Shown one piece after another: positions 16,838-25,634 of a stretch of DNA of 64,000 bases; the stretch's first letter is position 1; each line of letters begins with the position of its first letter. This stretch comes from Treponema sp. GTDB lineage: Bacteria; Spirochaetota; Spirochaetia; Treponematales; Treponemataceae. The notes under the pieces are model-generated. The model made no database searches. It was not told where the DNA came from and was given only the letters and a program-made list of their open reading frames with translations. Position numbers and translations under genes: made by a program. The DNA lies in contig JAEEYO010000074.1 in the NCBI GenBank assembly GCA_016288205.1, positions 27,910 to 91,909 of the forward strand. The letters run 5' to 3'.

Positions 16838-19054
16838 ATGAACATTTCTTACAATGAAAAAAGTCGCGTTTTTGCGCTTGAGACGGAGAACGCAGGTTAT
16901 TATATGGCTGTGGTGGATGACGACAATTTTCTGTGCCACGTTCACTACGGAAAAAAGATTTCCATTGAGGACGACCTTCCTCATCTTCTCAGAAAGGATG
17001 AGTACCCGCACGTTCCCTCAAAAAACAACCGGGACAGGCTTTCCTTCTATGACTCAACCAGATGGGAATATCCCTGCGGCGGAATCGGGGATTTCAGGGA
17101 GAGCGCACTGGACGTCACCAACAGCCTGGGACAGAACGCCGTAAACCTGAGCTACGATTCCCATAAAATCATCAGGGGAAAACCGTGCCTTGAGGGACTT
17201 CCTGCAACATGGGGAAGCGAGGACGACTGCATGACGCTTGAAATCAAGTGCGTGGACAAAGTTCTGAGCCTTGAAGTTTTCCTCTATTATACTGTGTTCC
17301 GCGGAATTGATGCCGTGGCAAGGAGCGTCCGAATCTGCAACCGTGGCAAGGAAGCGGTCATGCTCAAAAAGGTGTACTCCGCAAGCTTGGACATGGAGAA
17401 CTCAGGCTACGACCTGATTACCCTACACGGCTCATGGGCAAGGGAAAGACACATCGAGCGCACTCCTCTCTTCCACGGAAAATCCGGGGTCTCCTCAATC
17501 AGGGGAGAGACATCGCATCAGGAACACAGCTTCATGGCACTCGCGGCCCACAATGCGGATTACGACGGCGGTGAAGTCTACGGATTCAGCTTCATCTACA
17601 GCGGCAACTTCATCTCACAGGCTTCGGTGGATCAGTTCGATACGGTACGAGCCCAGGTTGGAATCAACAGCGAGGGATTCAGCTGGAAACTCGGGGCGGG
17701 AGAATCATTCCAGGCACCAGAGGCAATAATCGTCTACACGACAGGCGGCTTCAACGAGATGAGCCACAATTTCCACAATCTGTTCCGCAATCACCTCATA
17801 CGCGGAGAGTACAGAAACAAGATGCGACCCATCCTGATTAACAACTGGGAGGCCACCTACTTCAACTTCAACACGGAAAAGCTCCTTGATATAGCGAGGG
17901 AAGCAAGCAAGGACGGAATTGAGATGCTCGTGATGGACGACGGCTGGTTCGGAAAGCGCGACAACGACGAATGTTCCCTGGGCGACTGGTTCGTGAACGA
18001 GAAAAAACTTGAAGGCGGCCTTAAAAATCTTGTGGATCAAGTGAACGCTCTCGGAATGAAATTCGGAATCTGGTTTGAGCCCGAGATGATTTCACCGGAC
18101 AGCGAGCTTTACAGGGCACACCCGGATTGGGCATTGAAAGTTCAGGACAGGACCGCGGGACTTGCAAGAATGCAGTATGTCCTTGATTTGAGCCGCAAGG
18201 AAGTAAGGGACTACACATTCAACCAGCTTAAAAAGATCCTTGAGAGCGCGAACATTGAGTACGTGAAGTGGGACATGAACAGACCTCTCTGCGACGTTGG
18301 CTCCACTCTTTTCCAGGGAGAGAACGCCGGTGAGCTTTACCACAGGCACGTGCTTGCGGTCTATGAGCTGCAGGAAAGACTCACCAAGGAATTTCCCCAT
18401 CTGCTTCTTGAGAACTGTTCGGGAGGAGGAGCCAGATTTGACGCCGCCATGCTCTATTACAGTCCGCAGATTTGGTGCAGCGACGACACCGATGCCATTG
18501 AGCGCCTTGAAATTCAGGAAGGAACATCGCTCGTCTATCCGCTTTCCACAATGGGAGCACACGTGAGCGTCTGCCCCAATCACGCCATAGGAAGGGTAAC
18601 TCCGTTCAGGACACGCGGATTTGTCGCACTCGCCGGAACATTCGGATACGAGCTTGACATCACGAAACTTTCGGCTGAGGACCGCGCGATAATCCCGGAG
18701 CAGATTGCGATGTACAAAAAATACAATGCCCTTGTGCGCGAAGGAGAATACTGGAGGCTCGCAAGTTACTCGCAGAACCATGAGTGGGACGCATGGGAGG
18801 TCGTGAGCATGGACAAAAAGGAGGCACTGATTACCCTCGTGCAGGTCCTGAATCATCCGGGATTCCACTCACACCGCGTCATTGCGAAGGGACTCGACCC
18901 AAACATGAGATACCGTATCACCATTGAGGACAGCCTTGGAAAAACGAGCGACGAGGGAATCTGGACGGGACTCACGCTGATGAACGCAGGATTTTTGTCA
19001 CCGCGTCTCTGGGGAGATTTCAACTCGCAGCTGATACATATTGTCAGTGAATAA
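16838..19054 (+). CDS. GH36 alpha-galactosidase
   Basis: 738 residues, family length, no signal peptide, so cytoplasmic. It removes alpha-1,6-linked galactose from raffinose, stachyose or galactomannan fragments. Layout: N-terminal beta-supersandwich (to about 330), (beta/alpha)8 barrel with MDDGWFG and WFEPEMISP, then a C-terminal beta domain. The nucleophile is Asp479 in KWDMNR and the acid/base Asp is near 549 in SDDTDAIER; CSGGGARFD, between them, binds substrate. It stands alone without transporter genes. Confidence 0.95.
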   Translation: MNISYNEKSRVFALETENAGYYMAVVDDDNFLCHVHYGKKISIEDDLPHLLRKDEYPHVPSKNNRDRLSFYDSTRWEYPCGGIGDFRESALDVTNSLGQNAVNLSYDSHKIIRGKPCLEGLPATWGSEDDCMTLEIKCVDKVLSLEVFLYYTVFRGIDAVARSVRICNRGKEAVMLKKVYSASLDMENSGYDLITLHGSWARERHIERTPLFHGKSGVSSIRGETSHQEHSFMALAAHNADYDGGEVYGFSFIYSGNFISQASVDQFDTVRAQVGINSEGFSWKLGAGESFQAPEAIIVYTTGGFNEMSHNFHNLFRNHLIRGEYRNKMRPILINNWEATYFNFNTEKLLDIAREASKDGIEMLVMDDGWFGKRDNDECSLGDWFVNEKKLEGGLKNLVDQVNALGMKFGIWFEPEMISPDSELYRAHPDWALKVQDRTAGLARMQYVLDLSRKEVRDYTFNQLKKILESANIEYVKWDMNRPLCDVGSTLFQGENAGELYHRHVLAVYELQERLTKEFPHLLLENCSGGGARFDAAMLYYSPQIWCSDDTDAIERLEIQEGTSLVYPLSTMGAHVSVCPNHAIGRVTPFRTRGFVALAGTFGYELDITKLSAEDRAIIPEQIAMYKKYNALVREGEYWRLASYSQNHEWDAWEVVSMDKKEALITLVQVLNHPGFHSHRVIAKGLDPNMRYRITIEDSLGKTSDEGIWTGLTLMNAGFLSPRLWGDFNSQLIHIVSE

Positions 19055-19102
19055 AATAAACTGTATAATCAAGAGGGTTTGCATCTTTAAGTTGCGAACC
19101 CT
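19041..19102 (+). promoter_or_regulatory. Promoter and leader hairpin of the 347-residue secreted protein gene
   Basis: TTGTCA (19041-19046), 17-bp spacer, TATAAT (19064-19069); the -35 overlaps the end of the GH36 gene. The leader then forms a 10-bp hairpin (19074-19083 with 19093-19102) followed by TGTTGTTA. It may end GH36 read-through or attenuate the next gene. Confidence 0.65.
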
Positions 19103-19129
19103 TGTTGTTATACTATGGAGGAAAAAAGT

Positions 19130-20173
19130 ATGAAAACTATTTTGAAAAAGTTGTGTCTGCTTATTTGTGCTGCAATGATGTGCTCATTCGCAAGTGCGGC
19201 AGGCAAGTCGTCAAAGAAAAAGGCCTCGCCGGAATACACGCTGGAAAAGACGCATGACATGGACGCGAACTGGGACATGTACTTTGAAACAGGAGACGAG
19301 ACGTATCTTGAGAATGTCCTCGCCTATGCTGATTCAGAAGATTTGATGATGACCAAAATCAACAAGCAGGCCAAGACTTTAATGAAAGACGAAAACTTCG
19401 TCAAGGCAATGGAGCATCTGGGAGCTGAGGTCAACGGCAACAAGTTTGACCTTGCTTATGACCTTGAGCTGATGGTCAGCTTTTTCGTGCAGGACGAGGA
19501 ATTTGCCGATGCCACAAAATATGTCTACTCATTTTTCCCGGATGAGATGTTCATAAGAGGTGTTGTAAAGAGCACGTCGTTCTGGTCCCTGGTTTCAAAC
19601 GCAAACCAGCACGAGGAGATAAACATAGCCATCCAAAAGCGCCTGCCATATCTGAACGAAAAGGCTCATATGACTTTTGTCCTGGGCTTGGGACTGAACG
19701 AAAAGATTCCCCTCTTGAAATCAGACAAGGGCTCGGCAGAATACAGCAACGACAAAATCTACCTGATGCCGGTGCTCATAAATGATTTGGACAGAACCGT
19801 CAATGACTGGAACTCTTTGGACGCGGAGGAAATGCCGTCGGTAAAACCAAGCTCGGAAGTCAACCTGAAAAAGGAAATCAACAGCATTGCTCCTTTCATC
19901 ATGTACAGCGCAAATGCCGCCATGGATTATCCGATTTATTATGACGGTGAGCTGATAAAGCCGGACGGAACGACATCAGCCTTCAAAGCGACGAAAGTGA
20001 ATCTTGCCACAAAGGCCCCCCAAAACAGCACATACATCTATGCCGCCCAGCAGCAATTCAACTGGCTGTTTGACAAAACAGATGCCCCCGGGAAATACAC
20101 ACTCCGCCTGAGCGTCTACACGAGCAAACAGGTAATCGCCGTCTTTGAGATGGATTTTAAATTGAAAAAATAA
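19130..20173 (+). CDS. Secreted protein of unknown function
   Basis: 347 residues from the ATG that follows GGAGG; the ATG 15 nt earlier overlaps that ribosome site and is rejected. MKTILKKLCLLICAAMMCSF then ASA is a signal peptide cleaved near residue 23, so the protein is exported. The mature part starts with a Lys/Ser-rich stretch, then a mostly helical acidic region, and ends with a beta-rich segment (TYIYAAQQQFNWLFD, YTLRLSVYTSKQVIAVFEMDFKL) that resembles an immunoglobulin-like domain. I do not recognise the family. It has its own promoter. Confidence 0.75.
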   Translation: MKTILKKLCLLICAAMMCSFASAAGKSSKKKASPEYTLEKTHDMDANWDMYFETGDETYLENVLAYADSEDLMMTKINKQAKTLMKDENFVKAMEHLGAEVNGNKFDLAYDLELMVSFFVQDEEFADATKYVYSFFPDEMFIRGVVKSTSFWSLVSNANQHEEINIAIQKRLPYLNEKAHMTFVLGLGLNEKIPLLKSDKGSAEYSNDKIYLMPVLINDLDRTVNDWNSLDAEEMPSVKPSSEVNLKKEINSIAPFIMYSANAAMDYPIYYDGELIKPDGTTSAFKATKVNLATKAPQNSTYIYAAQQQFNWLFDKTDAPGKYTLRLSVYTSKQVIAVFEMDFKLKK

Positions 20174-20217
20174 CAGCGCATAAAGTGGGGAGATTTGAAG
20201 TCCATTGATTTTTCATC

Positions 20218-20264
20218 TCTCCACTCTCCACTTTCAACTTTCCACTCGTACAACTTTCCACTCA
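20218..20264 (-). repeat. Post-stop GTGGAAAGT repeat, copy 3
   Basis: Read on the minus strand, TGAGTGGAAAGTTG begins at the trpE stop codon and continues with GTGGAAAGTTGAAAGTGGAG and GTGGAGAG units. Same orientation rule as the plus-strand copies: sense with the upstream gene. Confidence 0.85.
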
Positions 20265-21737
20265 CTCAGCTTTCTTCTCGCCCTGAATCACGGCACGCAA
20301 GGCACCAAGTTTCTCGTTGGTCTCTTCCCACTCTCTCTCTGGAACACTGTCGTAGACTATTCCGCCTCCCGCCTGCAATGTCCATGTGCTGCCCTGCCTC
20401 AACGTACAGCGGATTCCGATGCAGAAATCCAAATCACCGTTCGCCTGTAAATAACCGATGGCACCCGCATAAAAGCGCCTCTTCACTTTCTCAAGCTGAC
20501 TCAAGATTTCAATCGCGCTGATTTTCGGGGAGCCGCTTACGGTACCGGCAGGGAATGCTGAGCGGAGGACCTGAATCTGCTTGAAGTCGCTCCTGATTTT
20601 TCCCTCCACGTCGCTCACAAGATGCATTACGTGGCTGAAAAATTCACAGTCCATGTAGCGTGTAACTTTAACGCTTCCGCTCTCGCACACACGTCCCAAA
20701 TCATTTCGTGCCAAATCAACAAGCATGAGGTGCTCGGAATTTTCCTTTTTGTCGGCAAGAAGCTCCTCCTTCAAGGCCTCGTCCTCAGCCGCATTTTTTC
20801 CGCGTCGTCTAGTACCTGCGATCGGCCGGATTGAAGCCACACCGTTTCTTGCGCGAACAAGACTCTCCGGGCTGCAACCGATGAGCTGCCTGTCACCGTA
20901 ATCAAGATAGACGAGATACGGAGAGGGATTCACGCTCCTAAGCCTGCGGTAGATTTCCAGCGCGCTTGTCTCGCACTCAAGTTGAAGCCTGCGGGATGGG
21001 ACGGCCTGGAAGATGTCTCCTGCGACAATCCGTTTTTTAAGGGCAACCACCTTGTCCATGTACTCAATCCTGGAGCGGTCCAAATCAGTGAGCACACGGC
21101 ACGGCTTGGGATCCTCGGGCGGCTCAAGATAGCTGAAGTCCATGTCACCGAGTCGCTTTTTCAGATTGTCCACGGCTCTCTGCAAATCAATCTGATGCTC
21201 GGTGTAGTTCAGGGCAAAGATGTGGAGTCTTTCGGTAAAGTGGTCGAACACAATGTAAAGATGCCCCGCAATGAATTCGCTCTCGGGGATTTTCAGCTCG
21301 TCGGTCTGTGGAGCAAGCGTGATTGTGTCGCACCTGGCGCAGAACTCATAGCTCAAATAACCGATGCCGCTCGCTGGTACCGGAATCTCCTTGTGGGGAA
21401 GCTCGTTCTCACCGGCCACATAAAGAAGCGCGTCCAAAATGTCGGGCTTATGGAGGATTTTACTTCCCGGCGCGATTGTCTCCACACTGCCCCCCGCTGC
21501 CTGTACTGTCTCCGGCGTAAAAGGAACCCTGCGTCCGTCAATGATGAAAGCGATTCCCTCGTCATCCTGCAGAATCCTGAACGCCTCCTCAGCCAAAAGG
21601 ATTGAATAGCGTTCCTTTCCCATGTTGAACCTTGCGCTCTCAAGGATGGCCTTCGCACCAATCTTTCGGGCAAGTGAAAAAGGCGTGTACCTGTCTGAGG
21701 GCAGACTGATATATATGCTGTCATTGCGTTTAATCAT
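20262..21737 (-). CDS. trpE: Anthranilate synthase component I
   Basis: 491 residues. Converts chorismate to anthranilate with ammonia from a TrpG partner that is not in this window. Signatures of the chorismate-binding domain: IRPIAGTRRRGKN, LMLVDLARNDLGRV, FSHVMHLVSDVEG, AFPAGTVSGSPK and GAIGYLQANGDLDFCIGIRC. The N-terminal regulatory part keeps an LES element (about 31-33), suggesting tryptophan feedback. Monocistronic: strong promoter upstream, repeat after the stop. The fused trpCF lies 39 kb away, so trp genes are dispersed. Confidence 0.95.
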   Translation of the reverse strand: MIKRNDSIYISLPSDRYTPFSLARKIGAKAILESARFNMGKERYSILLAEEAFRILQDDEGIAFIIDGRRVPFTPETVQAAGGSVETIAPGSKILHKPDILDALLYVAGENELPHKEIPVPASGIGYLSYEFCARCDTITLAPQTDELKIPESEFIAGHLYIVFDHFTERLHIFALNYTEHQIDLQRAVDNLKKRLGDMDFSYLEPPEDPKPCRVLTDLDRSRIEYMDKVVALKKRIVAGDIFQAVPSRRLQLECETSALEIYRRLRSVNPSPYLVYLDYGDRQLIGCSPESLVRARNGVASIRPIAGTRRRGKNAAEDEALKEELLADKKENSEHLMLVDLARNDLGRVCESGSVKVTRYMDCEFFSHVMHLVSDVEGKIRSDFKQIQVLRSAFPAGTVSGSPKISAIEILSQLEKVKRRFYAGAIGYLQANGDLDFCIGIRCTLRQGSTWTLQAGGGIVYDSVPEREWEETNEKLGALRAVIQGEKKAE

Positions 21738-21798
21738 TTTTAACCTCTCTTTAGCGAAGCATCGCTCTAGCTCTCAAAATCATTCTATTTATAGTAAC

Positions 21799-21827
21799 AT
21801 TCTATCAATAGAAACATAATTTGTCAA
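21799..21827 (-). promoter_or_regulatory. trpE promoter
   Basis: Minus strand TTGACA (21822-21827), 17-bp spacer, TAGAAT (21799-21804). The leader of about 55 nt carries a small GCGA/TCGC hairpin just before the AGAGAGG ribosome site. No leader peptide rich in Trp and no T-box is visible. Confidence 0.8.
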
Positions 21828-21896
21828 GAGATTTTTCAATTTTTGCAGAAGGCAAGTGCAAATCCAAATTAAACTTGGGAAATCTAAATTAAAACG

Positions 21897-22031
21897 AGGA
21901 AACGCTTCCATTTGCGGCGGGAACCGTGCCAATCAGCCATGGGTGTGCGGTATAAGGTATTGGAGTCGCTAACGCTCCCCCCGCACAAATGTCTGCTTGT
22001 CCCGAACCCCGCCTCCATTACAGCGTTTCCT
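21897..22031. repeat. 135-bp palindromic element with 10-bp terminal inverted repeats
   Basis: Perfect ends AGGAAACGCT (21897-21906) and AGCGTTTCCT (22022-22031). Internally GGCGGG faces CCCGCC, and a nested hairpin has GTGCGG/CCGCAC arms around GGAGTCG.CTAA.CGCTCC. It looks like a MITE, REP-like or recombination-site element between trpE and the restriction-modification gene. A 22-bp stretch (21975-21996) recurs with one mismatch at 56616-56637. No target duplication is obvious. Confidence 0.7.
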
Positions 22032-22060
22032 TAATCAACATTTGATTTCCCATGCATTAT

Positions 22061-24904
22061 TTAAGCACTTACCTTCTTAGTCAATTCTTCGTAAATCTTG
22101 AAAAGCTCAGCCACGATTTCACTTTCCTCAAGATTTTGCCTGAAGCCATAAGCCTGCATAACCGCCTTGTCGTTCGCCTCATGAGCCTTACACAACTCTT
22201 GGAACAAATACATATCAGCACCGTACATATCCGCGAGGGAAGAATCCGGGTATTTTGAACGTGCGTCCAGTATCGCCTGTGCGGTTTTCTCAATTTTTGA
22301 TTTCTGCTCCTCCGTGGGATTCGGCCATGGGAAATTGTTATAGACTACTCCTATTGAATAACAATATCTTGTTTCAAGACGACCGCACACTGCTCTCATC
22401 CATGCCATATGTACACACGAGGTAAGAATACCAAAATGATAAACGCTTGCATTTTGGCTGATTTTTACACGGTTGCTGCACATAACCTCCGGCGGCATAA
22501 ATCCAATAGGAACATAATTTCTTTTTTCCGAACTGATTTCTGGAATCACAATATAATTTTTCGTCGGCATATTTTCCACATGAAATCGAGTGGGCTTATC
22601 AGCTAATTTTTGAGTACCCGGACTTTTGCTTGCTAATCTTGCCTCACGGACAGCCTGAACCCTCTTGAAACATTCCGGCATTTTCTTTATTTCCGTAGGA
22701 GAACAGTCACCAAGCCACAGACAGTAACGATAATATCCATATAAAAACTCATCCGCTCCAACCCATCTTCTGAAATATTTTTCTGATGCAGGCTCGATTT
22801 TGATGAACGCCTTCATCTCATCTTCCGTAAACAGATAATTTCCTCCGTCAATCGGCTTATTTCCGATTCCCATTTCCGGTACATCTGCGAGCGGTTTTTG
22901 ACGATTTTCCACAAACATATTAGGAGCGTCCAAAAGATATCCGTTAATATTTTTTGCCTCCTGTTTATTTCCATTTTCATCAAAAAGAATTTTCTTTTTA
23001 GCTTCATTTTGACAACTAAATCCTATAATAACACAATGCACATGAGCCATGTCAGAACTTTCAGAATCCCAGCGGAATGTACGCCATGCAAAATCAATAT
23101 TGATATTATAATTTTCAAAAAGCGTTTTCCAAAGGATTGCAACCTGCTCTCCCTGTGTGATTGAGTTTGTTGAAACAAGGGCTGTCTTTGTTTTACAATC
23201 CTTCATATAATCCGCCGCTATCTTGTACCAGCAGGAAACATAATCAAGATTCCCGACATTTTTGATTTTGCCAAACACATTAATCACATCATCCTTTTGT
23301 GCCGCCGTCATAATTCGTGCTCCCACGAACGGAGGGTTCCCGATGATGTAATCGTATTCATGTCTTGAGCCGTCAATTTCTGTAGCGAATCCCGCAAACA
23401 ATCCGTCATTCGGCAACGCATTCTTGTCAGCGGCTTTTAACGTGCCCCAATCAAGGCGGAGGGCATTTCCCTCAACGATATTCGCCTTATTCGTAAGCGG
23501 AAGAAACTTAATGTTCTGATTTACTATCTTTTCAGTTTCCGTAATCATCTGGCTTTCGGCAATCCAAAGAGCCGTTTTTGCAACTGTGACAGCGAAATCA
23601 TTTATTTCAATTCCATAAAACTGATTGACATTTACCTCAATCGGATTAAAAAACTCCCCCATAAGAGACTGCCCGCCAAAACGCAACTTTATGGCCTCAT
23701 TCTCAAGCCGGCGCAAACTTAAATATGTCTCGGTAAGGAAATTCCCGCTTCCACATGCCGGGTCAAGAAATTTTAATGAGCCAAGCTTTTTCTGAAATTC
23801 AAGAAGTTTCGGGTTGCGTTTGTTTAATTCCGTAATCTCACAAATCGCCTTAAACTCCGCATTCAAATCGTCAAGAAACAAGGGATCTATAACCTTATGG
23901 ATGTTCTCCACGCTTGTGTAATGCATTCCGTTCGCGCGCCGCATCTTTGTTCCAAGGGTGCTCTCAAATACAGCTCCAAAAATTGTCGGGCTTATTTCGT
24001 TCCAATTAAAAGGGGCGCAATGATTTACAATCACATCAACAATTTCCTCCGTAAAATTCGGAATGTCAATATCTTCATCGCGAAACAATCCGCCGTTTAC
24101 ATAGGGAAAATCTTTCAGGCTCGCCTCATCATATTTGTCACGAGAATCCTTATCTGTATCAAGCCACTTAAAAAGTTTCCTGATGCAATCTCTCAGCAGT
24201 TCTGTTGGAATCTTTTTTATATAATCCTCAAAGGCTGTTCTTGTTCCAAAAAGGCCCGCATCTTCCGCATAAAGACAAAACACTATCCGCACGCAAAGAA
24301 TGTTCAATGAGCGGAAACTTTTTTCATCAGGATTTTTATATTCTTTGATTAGTGAGTCATACAACTTTCCGACAAGCTCACCTGCCCTTACAGAGAGTTC
24401 CTCCTCTTTTCTGGTATTCTCGTTTTTTTGATCCACAAGAAACTGGAGCCTGTAATATTCCCTTTCCAAGTCCTTTAGAAGAATTGTTTCATAATGCTTC
24501 TCTGGCTCTTCTATTCCAAGATCATATATGCGGAATTCCTTAAAATTGCTGACTACAATCCAACGGCATTTTTCCTCATATTTAAGATTATTATCATATC
24601 TCTTTGCCTGCTCATAGGGAGTCAATTCGGTTTTATCACCTTGCAATATTTTTTTATCAAGATCAATTTTTGAACCTTTCTGTTCAATAGCTACACGAGT
24701 CTGGGGAATATATCCGTCTATATATTTCGTATTCTGGATTTTCACTTTTTTCTCAAAATCAATGTATTTTTCCGGTTTTTCAACACCCAAGACATCCCGC
24801 AAAAGGGATATCCAGAATTTTTGAGAGTGCTGCTTTTCATCACCTTTGTCTTTCCATTCTTCCGCAAATTCTCTTGCCGCTTTCTGTTGTTCAATCAGAG
24901 TCAT
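22061..24904 (-). CDS. MmeI-like type IIL restriction-modification enzyme
   Basis: 947 residues, one polypeptide for cutting and methylation. The N-terminal nuclease motif is D63-x10-E74-x-K76 (YIDGY...AIEQK). A helical spacer follows, then the adenine methyltransferase domain with motif I DPACGSGNF (about 378) and motif IV NPPFVG (about 521), and a C-terminal target-recognition region with a conserved tail. This order is that of MmeI relatives, which methylate one strand and cut about 20 bp away. The recognition sequence cannot be read. A divergent XRE gene and three palindromic boxes suggest control like that of C proteins. Confidence 0.9.
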   Translation of the reverse strand: MTLIEQQKAAREFAEEWKDKGDEKQHSQKFWISLLRDVLGVEKPEKYIDFEKKVKIQNTKYIDGYIPQTRVAIEQKGSKIDLDKKILQGDKTELTPYEQAKRYDNNLKYEEKCRWIVVSNFKEFRIYDLGIEEPEKHYETILLKDLEREYYRLQFLVDQKNENTRKEEELSVRAGELVGKLYDSLIKEYKNPDEKSFRSLNILCVRIVFCLYAEDAGLFGTRTAFEDYIKKIPTELLRDCIRKLFKWLDTDKDSRDKYDEASLKDFPYVNGGLFRDEDIDIPNFTEEIVDVIVNHCAPFNWNEISPTIFGAVFESTLGTKMRRANGMHYTSVENIHKVIDPLFLDDLNAEFKAICEITELNKRNPKLLEFQKKLGSLKFLDPACGSGNFLTETYLSLRRLENEAIKLRFGGQSLMGEFFNPIEVNVNQFYGIEINDFAVTVAKTALWIAESQMITETEKIVNQNIKFLPLTNKANIVEGNALRLDWGTLKAADKNALPNDGLFAGFATEIDGSRHEYDYIIGNPPFVGARIMTAAQKDDVINVFGKIKNVGNLDYVSCWYKIAADYMKDCKTKTALVSTNSITQGEQVAILWKTLFENYNINIDFAWRTFRWDSESSDMAHVHCVIIGFSCQNEAKKKILFDENGNKQEAKNINGYLLDAPNMFVENRQKPLADVPEMGIGNKPIDGGNYLFTEDEMKAFIKIEPASEKYFRRWVGADEFLYGYYRYCLWLGDCSPTEIKKMPECFKRVQAVREARLASKSPGTQKLADKPTRFHVENMPTKNYIVIPEISSEKRNYVPIGFMPPEVMCSNRVKISQNASVYHFGILTSCVHMAWMRAVCGRLETRYCYSIGVVYNNFPWPNPTEEQKSKIEKTAQAILDARSKYPDSSLADMYGADMYLFQELCKAHEANDKAVMQAYGFRQNLEESEIVAELFKIYEELTKKVSA

Positions 24905-24933
24905 AACTGCTTATTTCCTTTTATTTCAAAAAG

Positions 24934-25000
24934 TGGGATTTTTCCCATATTTTTATTATAGGGAATTATCCCAGAAAGTCAACCAAAAAGGAATTTTCCC
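24934..25000. promoter_or_regulatory. Three palindromic operator boxes between RM and XRE genes
   Basis: TGGGATTTTTCCCA (24934-24947), GGGAATTATCCC (24961-24972) and AGGAATTTTCCC (24989-25000) share the form GGGA-N4-TCCC. The middle box lies exactly between a minus-strand TTGACT (24977-24982) and TATAAT (24955-24960), i.e. inside the RM gene promoter. The third lies just before the XRE gene start. This fits an autoregulating controller protein. Confidence 0.85.
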
Positions 25001-25014
25001 TGCAAAATAGATTT

Positions 25015-25350
25015 ATGAATTTTTGGGAAAATGTTGTTGCGGAACTAGAATTTCAAGGTAAGACAAGAAAGGAATTGGCGGCAGAAATAGGCTTTGACGC
25101 GTCAAATATTGGAAAGGGAGAGAGAAATGGAAATATCCCCGCCGCTGATACCGCATTGAAAATTGCTCATTCCTTGGGCGTCTCTTTAGACTCTCTGCTA
25201 AACATGGAGGAAAATCCAAATTCGGAGCCTAATCAGCCACAACTCGACCAAAGCCTTTGTAAAAAATATTACTCCATAATTCAAAAATTAGACGAAATGC
25301 CAAATAATACCAAAAATCTTCTGTGCAAATTGATTTCCGAATGGAAATAA
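25015..25350 (+). CDS. XRE-family regulator, C-protein-like
   Basis: 111 residues. Helix-turn-helix: RKELAAEIGFDASNIGKGER (about 18-37), then SLGVSLDSLLNME typical of the XRE C-terminal helix. The last 40 residues are a polar tail. Divergent from the RM gene over three palindromes. No ribosome site is seen and a CAAAAT box ends 6 nt before the ATG, so the mRNA may be leaderless, which is known for several C-protein genes. Likely delays or limits RM expression. Confidence 0.8.
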   Translation: MNFWENVVAELEFQGKTRKELAAEIGFDASNIGKGERNGNIPAADTALKIAHSLGVSLDSLLNMEENPNSEPNQPQLDQSLCKKYYSIIQKLDEMPNNTKNLLCKLISEWK

Positions 25351-25469
25351 GACGAAAACCGAAATTTTAACAGTACCCGAAAGAAACCATTTGCCAAAAA
25401 AGCCCCGATATGCTATACTCAGCTTGAGAAATTAAAGCATTTTAAAAAGTAAAAGGAGATTTTCTTTCT

Positions 25470-25634
25470 ATGAATCAGGAAGACGAGGACTTTTTGTATC
25501 AGATGCTCACGGACATTGAGGGACTGGACGGCGAGAACATGGACAAATTCCTAGAGCATTGCAGGAAAAATCCAATCCCAGGCTGTGCGCCAGACAATAC
25601 GGAGCCACAAAGCAGCAATGAAAAGCAGAACTGA
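25470..25634 (+). CDS. Small acidic protein, 54 residues
   Basis: MNQEDEDFLYQMLTDIEG opens a 54-residue acidic protein containing two Cys (CRKNPIPGC). GGAG lies 12 nt before the ATG. Its last 17 nt overlap the start of the aminotransferase-like gene, so the two are probably coupled. I do not recognise a family; an adaptor or subunit of the next protein is a guess. Confidence 0.6.
   Translation: MNQEDEDFLYQMLTDIEGLDGENMDKFLEHCRKNPIPGCAPDNTEPQSSNEKQN

Noticed and set aside
19115..19129. Earlier ATG for the 347-residue secreted protein
   Set aside because: It overlaps the GGAGG ribosome site; the next ATG has correct spacing and begins a normal signal peptide.
21738..21896. T-box or tryptophan leader peptide upstream of trpE
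   Set aside because: The leader is only about 55 nt and holds one small hairpin; there is no Trp-rich peptide and no T-box sequence.
21897..22031. Integron attC site
   Set aside because: Only short GTTAG/CTAAC elements agree, there is no integrase and no series of similar sites between the accessory genes.
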